Shown here piece by piece: positions 59,607 to 64,000 of a stretch of 64,000 nt of DNA. Source of the DNA: Actinomadura pelletieri DSM 43383 (lineage in GTDB: Bacteria > Actinomycetota > Actinomycetes > Streptosporangiales > Streptosporangiaceae); contig NZ_RBWU01000002.1 in assembly GCF_003634705.1 (NCBI RefSeq), forward strand, positions 930,001-994,000, read 5' to 3'. Each line of letters begins with the position of its first letter. Within the stretch, counting starts at the first letter, position 1. Below the pieces are notes generated by a model. That model saw only the letters and a list, made by a program, of their open reading frames with translations, had not been told where the DNA came from and made no database searches. A program made the translations under genes and the position numbers.

Positions 59607-59709
59607 ACGAAGTTTCCGAGATCAGACATATTCTATTTTCTATTGACTTTTCTGATTTCGTATATGATCCTGGATCCAGGAAATTCCGCGGGTCGCGACG
59701 AAGCACCTG
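59607..59709. promoter_or_regulatory. AT-rich promoter-like segment and 14-bp palindrome before tRNA-Sec
   Basis: About 50 bp of AT-rich sequence (59625-59670) with TTGACT and TATGAT hexamers, though their 14-base spacing is short. A perfect 14-bp palindrome TCCTGGATCCAGGA (59668-59681) follows. It probably drives the tRNA; the exact promoter is not certain. Confidence 0.5.
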
Positions 59710-59802
59710 GGAGGCGAATCCGGTCTGGTGACCGGCCCGGTCTTCAAAACCGCGGAGGCCCGGACCACCGGGCCTGGCGGGTTCGATTCCCGTCCGCCTC
59801 CG
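59710..59802 (+). tRNA. selC: tRNA-Sec (anticodon UCA)
   Basis: 93-nt class II tRNA. The acceptor GGAGGCG pairs with CGCCTCC, with an eighth imperfect pair. The long six-pair D stem CCGGTC/GACCGG is a hallmark of selenocysteine tRNA. The anticodon loop CTTCAAA gives UCA for UGA. A long variable arm GGCCCGG-ACCA-CCGGGCC, a TTCGATT T-loop and discriminator G follow. selD 1.2 kb upstream supports the identity. Confidence 0.96.
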
Positions 59803-59865
59803 CGATCGGCGACAGAGCCACCGAGAGAGCACCGAACAGCAGACTCCGGACGAAGGGCTCGCGAG

Positions 59866-60837
59866 ATGAGCCACGAGATCGTCACGCCACCCGCCGCGAA
59901 TCCGGGTTCCGAACTCCCACCGTCCGCGTCCACGCCCTGGTGGCGTCGGCGCCGGGCGGACGGCCCGGCGGGTGGCGCCCGCAAACCGCCCTGGACACTG
60001 GCGATGCTGGGCATCGCCCTGCTCATCGGAATGCATTTCGTCGCCCCGCTGGCGGGCGGCGTCTACGCGTTCACCGACTGGGACGGCTTCAACAGCGCCG
60101 AGTTCGTCGGGTTGGAGAACTTCCGTGAGATCTGGGGCTCGGACGTCCAGCGCGGCGCGCTGACGCACACGTTCGTGCTGGCGGGCTCGTATCTCGTGCT
60201 CGTCAATCTGGTGGGCCTCGCGCTGGCCCTCGGGCTGAACCGGACGCTGAAGTCCCGCAACCTGCTCCGGACGATCTTCTTCGCGCCCGCGGTGCTCAGC
60301 CCCCTGGCCGTCTCCTACATCTGGCAGTACATGTTCACCTACGACGGCGCGATCAACCGGATGCTCGGCGGGATCGGGCTCGGCTCGCTCCGCCACGAAT
60401 GGCTGGGCGATCCGTCGACGGCGATCTGGTGCGTGCTGGTGGTCATGGTCTGGCAGCACGCGGGCCAGGCGATGATCATTTACCTTGCCGGGCTCCAGGG
60501 CGTCCCCGACGAACTGGAGGAGGCGGCCGTCATCGACGGGGCGCGGATGTGGATGCGGCTGCGCCGCATCACGCTGCCGCTGCTGGCGCCCGCGTTCACC
60601 ATCGTCTCCACGCTGATGCTGATCTCCGGGCTACGGGTCTTCGACCAGGTGTTCGCGCTGACGGGAGGCGGGCCCGTGTACTCCACCGAGACCCTGGCGA
60701 CCCAGGTCTACCAGCAGACGTTCGTCGAGGGCAGGTTCGGTTTCGGCGCGTCCATCGCGATGGTGATGACCGTGCTGATCTCGATCCTCGGCATCGCCAA
60801 CATGATGTACCAGCGACGCCGGGAAAGGCGGATGTGA
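59866..60837 (+). CDS. Carbohydrate-type ABC transporter permease 1 (MalF/UgpA-like)
   Basis: 323 residues from ATG 59866, 63 bp after tRNA-Sec. The N-terminal cytoplasmic tail is Pro/Arg-rich, then six membrane segments (LAMLGIALLIGMHFVAPLAG, FVLAGSYLVLVNLVGLALAL and others). The EAA loop is LEEAAVIDGARMWMRLRRITLPL. It pairs with the next permease to import a sugar-like solute. Carbohydrate operons usually begin with a binding-protein gene; here tRNA-Sec occupies that place and no binding protein is found nearby. Confidence 0.88.
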   Translation: MSHEIVTPPAANPGSELPPSASTPWWRRRRADGPAGGARKPPWTLAMLGIALLIGMHFVAPLAGGVYAFTDWDGFNSAEFVGLENFREIWGSDVQRGALTHTFVLAGSYLVLVNLVGLALALGLNRTLKSRNLLRTIFFAPAVLSPLAVSYIWQYMFTYDGAINRMLGGIGLGSLRHEWLGDPSTAIWCVLVVMVWQHAGQAMIIYLAGLQGVPDELEEAAVIDGARMWMRLRRITLPLLAPAFTIVSTLMLISGLRVFDQVFALTGGGPVYSTETLATQVYQQTFVEGRFGFGASIAMVMTVLISILGIANMMYQRRRERRM

Positions 60838-60838
60838 G

Positions 60839-61684
60839 ATGGGTGCCTTCCGGTACACCTGGCGGTCCTTCGTCCGCGAAACGGTCATGATCGTGGCGGC
60901 GATGCTCTTCGCGCTGCCATTCTATTTCCTGATCATCATCTCTCTCAAAAGCGACCAGGACCTCACACTCGAACCGTTGACCCCACCACTGGCCGATCCG
61001 AACTGGGGCAACTATTCCGACGCCTGGTCCAGCGGCGGGACGACCGGCGGCATGGGGCGCGCGTTCCTCAACAGCGTGATCATCACGGTGGGCGGCGTGG
61101 TCGGCCTCGTCCTGGTGTCGTCGCTGACGGCCTACGTGATCGCCAGACGGACGTCCAAGGTGAGCAACGGACTCTACGTGCTGTTCGTCATCGGTTTCAT
61201 CATGCCGCTCACGCTCGGGCTCGTACCGATCTACGTCGTGATGCGCAGCCTGGGGCTGCTGGCGACGTACCACGGGATCATCATCCTGCACACCGCGGGC
61301 ATCCTCCCGTTCGCGGTGTTCCTGTACGTCGGTTTCATCCGCGCCCTTCCCACGGAATACGAGGAGGCGGCACAGGTGGACGGCGCCGGAATGTTCCGCA
61401 CGTTCTTCAAGGTCGTCATTCCGCTGCTGCGTCCGATCACCGCGACGGTGGCGATGCTGTCCGGCTTGATCGTGTGGAACGACTTCTTCCTCGCGCTCAT
61501 CTTCATGAGCGGCAGTTCTATCGGAACATTGCCGATCGCGCTGAACTCGTTCGTCAACGAGAACTACACGCAGTGGAATCTGGTGTTCGCGGGGGCGACC
61601 ATCGCCATTCTCCCGATGCTGTGCGTCTTCATCGTCGCCCAGCGGCAGTTCGTCCGGGGGCTGGCCGGAGGAATCCGAGGCTGA
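60839..61684 (+). CDS. Carbohydrate-type ABC transporter permease 2 (MalG/UgpE-like)
   Basis: 281 residues, starting one base after the preceding stop. Six membrane segments, starting [20 protein letters not shown]. The CUT1 pattern is clear: [46 protein letters not shown] and the EAA loop [20 protein letters not shown]. It forms the heterodimeric membrane channel with permease 1. The ATPase gene follows after two bases. Confidence 0.9.
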   Translation: MGAFRYTWRSFVRETVMIVAAMLFALPFYFLIIISLKSDQDLTLEPLTPPLADPNWGNYSDAWSSGGTTGGMGRAFLNSVIITVGGVVGLVLVSSLTAYVIARRTSKVSNGLYVLFVIGFIMPLTLGLVPIYVVMRSLGLLATYHGIIILHTAGILPFAVFLYVGFIRALPTEYEEAAQVDGAGMFRTFFKVVIPLLRPITATVAMLSGLIVWNDFFLALIFMSGSSIGTLPIALNSFVNENYTQWNLVFAGATIAILPMLCVFIVAQRQFVRGLAGGIRG

Positions 61685-61686
61685 AC

Positions 61687-62862
61687 ATGGGAACGATCGA
61701 CATTCGCGGACTGGGCAAGGTCTATCCGGGCGGGACCCGGGCACTCCGCGACCTCAATCTGGAGATCGCCGACGGCGAGTTCATGATCTTCGTCGGTCCG
61801 TCCGGCTGCGGCAAGACCACCGCGCTGCGCATGATCGCCGGACTGGAGACGATCGAGGAGGGCGAGATCAGCATCGGCGGCACCGTCGTGAACAGGGTGG
61901 AGCCCCGCAAACGCGACGTCGCCATGGTGTTCCAGAACTACGCGCTCTACCCGCACATGACCGTCTACGACAACATCGCCTTCCCGTTGCAGTGCGAGGG
62001 ACGGCGCAAAGCGGAGATCAAGGAGCGGGTCGAGGAGGCCGCCCGCCTGCTCGGCCTCGGCGAGCTGCTGCGCCGCAAACCCCGCGCCCTGTCGGGCGGC
62101 CAGCGGCAACGGGTCGCGATGGGACGGGCGATCGTCCGCAAACCGCAGGCGTTCCTCCTGGACGAGCCGCTGTCCAACCTGGACGCCAAGCTGCGCATGC
62201 AGATGCGCGCCGAGCTGTCCACCGTCCAGCGGACGCTGGGCGTCACGACGGTCTACGTCACGCACGACCAGGTCGAGTCCATGACGATGGGCACGAGGAT
62301 CGCCGTGCTGCGCGGCGGCCTGCTCCAACAAGAAGGCACTCCCGAGCTGGTGTACTCCCGGCCCGCCAACATGTTCGTCGCGACGTTCATCGGCTCACCC
62401 GGCATGAACCTGCTGAGCTGCCCGATGGTGTCGGACGCCCCGGGCGACCTGCACTGCGTCGTCGGCGACCAACGAATACCCGTGCCGGCCAAGTCGCGCG
62501 GGTTGCTGGAGCGATTCGCCGGAAAGGAGATCGTCCTCGGCGTCCGCCCGGAGAAGCTCACCGACGCACCGGCGCGCGCGAACGGCACCGGCCGCCTGCG
62601 CGGCGAGGTCACCGTCGTGGAGATGCTCGGCCACGAACGTCTGATCCAGGTCGAGGTACCAGGCAGGCCGGTAGCCGCCGACCCGGAGATCGAGAACACC
62701 CGGCGCCCGGACAGGAACGGGAGCGCGACACCGGGCACGGTCACCGTGTACGCCCGCTTCTCACCTTCGTCCACGGTGAAACCCACAGAGACCGTCGACA
62801 TTCCGATCGACCCGACCGACCTGCATTTCTTCGACCCCGAGACCGGTGAGGCGATCCGATGA
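61687..62862 (+). CDS. ABC transporter ATP-binding protein (MsmX/UgpC type)
   Basis: 391 residues. Walker [11 protein letters not shown]-loop [10 protein letters not shown], signature [14 protein letters not shown], Walker [15 protein letters not shown]-loop VTHDQVES. The C-terminal regulatory MOP/TOBE region ([14 protein letters not shown] to GEAIR) is typical of CUT1 ATPases, but has a loop of charged residues ([11 protein letters not shown]) that looks like an insertion. In actinomycetes one such ATPase often serves several importers. It shares ATGA with the next gene. Confidence 0.9.
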   Translation: MGTIDIRGLGKVYPGGTRALRDLNLEIADGEFMIFVGPSGCGKTTALRMIAGLETIEEGEISIGGTVVNRVEPRKRDVAMVFQNYALYPHMTVYDNIAFPLQCEGRRKAEIKERVEEAARLLGLGELLRRKPRALSGGQRQRVAMGRAIVRKPQAFLLDEPLSNLDAKLRMQMRAELSTVQRTLGVTTVYVTHDQVESMTMGTRIAVLRGGLLQQEGTPELVYSRPANMFVATFIGSPGMNLLSCPMVSDAPGDLHCVVGDQRIPVPAKSRGLLERFAGKEIVLGVRPEKLTDAPARANGTGRLRGEVTVVEMLGHERLIQVEVPGRPVAADPEIENTRRPDRNGSATPGTVTVYARFSPSSTVKPTETVDIPIDPTDLHFFDPETGEAIR

Positions 62863-63812
62863 CCGGCGATGACTTCGAGATCCTGATCGCGGGCGGTGGC
62901 GTGGCCGGACTGACCGCCGGACTGTTCGCCGCCCGCGCCGGCCGCCGGACCGGACTGCTGCTCGGCGACGACATCGGCGGCGGCCACCTCCTCGGCGTCG
63001 GCCGGATCGAGGACTTCCCCGGCTTCCCCGAGGGCGTGCCCGGCTTCGACCTGTGCCCGATGCTCCAGGAGCAGGCCCAGGACGCCGGGGTGGAGTTCGT
63101 GCCGAGCGCGCTGAAGGGCCTCGAACCGTCCGGGGGCCGGTGGACCGCCACCACCGGGGACGGTGAGATCCGCGCCGGCGCCGTGATCGTCGCGACCGGT
63201 TCGGCGCTGCGGGAACTGGGCGTGCCCGGCGAGTCGCGGCTGCGCGGCCACGGCGTCTCCGACTGCGCGACCTGCGACGGGCCCCTACACCGCGGCAACA
63301 CCGTCGCGGTCGTCGGGGGCGGCGACTCCGCGCTGCTGGAGGCGCTCGAACTGACCAACCACGTGGGCAAGGTGCTGCTGCTGAACCGCGGCGCGAGCCT
63401 CGACGGGCAGCGCACCTACGTCACCCGGGTCGAGGAACACCCCTCGATCGAGGTGCGCCACGCCACGATCGTCGAGGAGATCCTCGGCGACACGACCGTG
63501 TCAGGCGTCCGCGTCACCGACCCAAACGAGACCACGGAGGAGCAGGTCACCGGGGTGTTCGTGTACGTGGGCCTGCGGCCCCGCACCGACGTCCTGCGCG
63601 ACCGGATCCCGCTGGACGCCGACGGCCGCGTCCCCACGGACGGCGCGCTGCGCACCGCCCTACCCGGCGTGTTCGCCGCCGGCGACATCCGAACCGACTC
63701 CGCCGCCCAAGCGATCACCGCCGCCGGCGACGGCGCGACCGCCGCCCTCGCCGCCCACCGCTACCTCACCGACCCGACCCACTTCTGGCCCGTCCCCCCA
63801 CCCCCGACATGA
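62859..63812 (+). CDS. Thioredoxin-reductase-like FAD oxidoreductase
   Basis: 317 residues, overlapping the ATPase gene by 4 bp. FAD motif [20 protein letters not shown], the redox pair Cys136/Cys139 in [10 protein letters not shown] (thioredoxin reductase CATC motif), the NAD(P) motif [17 protein letters not shown] and the closing [20 protein letters not shown]. Length and layout equal bacterial TrxB. It may reduce a thioredoxin-like partner, perhaps encoded beyond the window. Translation coupling with a sugar-type ABC transporter is unusual and suggests a dedicated role. A generic TrxB for the cell is the alternative. Confidence 0.87.
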   Translation: MTGDDFEILIAGGGVAGLTAGLFAARAGRRTGLLLGDDIGGGHLLGVGRIEDFPGFPEGVPGFDLCPMLQEQAQDAGVEFVPSALKGLEPSGGRWTATTGDGEIRAGAVIVATGSALRELGVPGESRLRGHGVSDCATCDGPLHRGNTVAVVGGGDSALLEALELTNHVGKVLLLNRGASLDGQRTYVTRVEEHPSIEVRHATIVEEILGDTTVSGVRVTDPNETTEEQVTGVFVYVGLRPRTDVLRDRIPLDADGRVPTDGALRTALPGVFAAGDIRTDSAAQAITAAGDGATAALAAHRYLTDPTHFWPVPPPPT

Positions 63813-63855
63813 CACTCACCACCCACGGACCCGTGGCGCTGAGAGGAGCACCGCC

Positions 63856-64000
63856 GTGGAGACCGAACTCTGTCACCACGGCGGTCCTGTCGCCGCAACC
63901 CCGCGACAACCCCAACACTCGCGACCGCGTCCGAAGGCAGGTTCGAGCTTGCGAGAACCTGATCGCGCAACGAGCCGCGAGGCGAGTCGGAGCGATGCCG
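63856..64000 (+). CDS. Possible start of an unrecognised gene (runs off the window)
   Basis: A GTG at 63856 follows GAGAGGAG at about 6 bases, 43 bp after the reductase stop on the same strand. The frame is open to the window end (VETELCHHGGPVAATPRQ, then Arg/Ser-rich residues). The composition after the first 15 residues is poor for a folded protein, so it may be spurious. No family is recognised. Confidence 0.3.
   Translation, partial: METELCHHGGPVAATPRQPQHSRPRPKAGSSLREPDRATSREASRSDA

Overview
The window is high-GC, densely packed actinomycete chromosome. AfsR/SARP, LuxR, LytTR and DUF5753 regulators, TerD proteins, an F420-type LLM oxidoreductase, GTG/TTG starts and many secreted hydrolases fit a Streptosporangiales-type soil actinomycete, perhaps close to Actinomadura. 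The genus is inference. There are no rRNAs, no convincing insertion sequences and no CRISPR array. Two tRNA genes are present: a selenocysteine tRNA and an unusual short-arm tRNA with a UAA anticodon.

Left part (1-9.4 kb): a truncated TPR/Sel1 protein, a DUF4132 protein, a secreted type-B carboxylesterase (the first of three paralogues), a receiver-less LytTR regulator and a secreted PQQ-type beta-propeller oxidoreductase. PQQ region (9.5-15.7 kb): a phosphodiester-glycosidase-like protein, a DUF5954-like protein, a complete pqqABCDE operon that can supply the cofactor of the nearby quinoprotein, a 15-bp tandem array that begins inside the pqqE stop codon, and a spherulin-4-like protein. Regulatory and stress block (16-25 kb): a LuxR regulator with a degenerate receiver, the odd tRNA, an AfsR-like regulator, a cold-shock-domain protein, an AA10 polysaccharide monooxygenase, two TerD-family proteins and a DinB/maleylpyruvate-isomerase-fold protein.

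Catabolic island (25-45.5 kb): esterase 2, then an eight-gene leftward operon. In transcription order it encodes aldehyde dehydrogenase, class III aminotransferase, a polyamine-type ABC importer (binding lipoprotein, two permeases, ATPase), a 1006-residue fusion of kinase, M23-like domain and class III phospho-lyase/aminotransferase, and a YtcJ-like amidohydrolase. A MarR gene is divergent from it. A rightward acyl-CoA operon follows: HMG-CoA-lyase-like, enoyl-CoA hydratase, CoA-transferase, enoyl-CoA hydratase, acyl-CoA synthetase, nitronate-monooxygenase-like. The same palindrome, GTGTTG-N3-TTGTCAACA, lies before both operons. This suggests one MarR regulon for uptake and breakdown of an amine or amino-alcohol and its carbon skeleton.

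Right part (45.5-64 kb): a Tat-exported alpha/beta hydrolase lacking the nucleophile serine, an LLM oxidoreductase, a nucleotide-cyclase-fold protein, a DUF5753 regulator with a SAM methyltransferase, esterase 3 and a CocE-type hydrolase. Next is a formamidase operon (fmdB, amiS/ureI-like channel, fmdA) with a clear promoter/operator. Then come selD, a YraQ/ArsP-type permease and tRNA-Sec, and finally a carbohydrate-type ABC transporter (two permeases and ATPase, no binding protein) coupled to a thioredoxin-reductase-like flavoprotein. A possible partial gene runs off the right edge.
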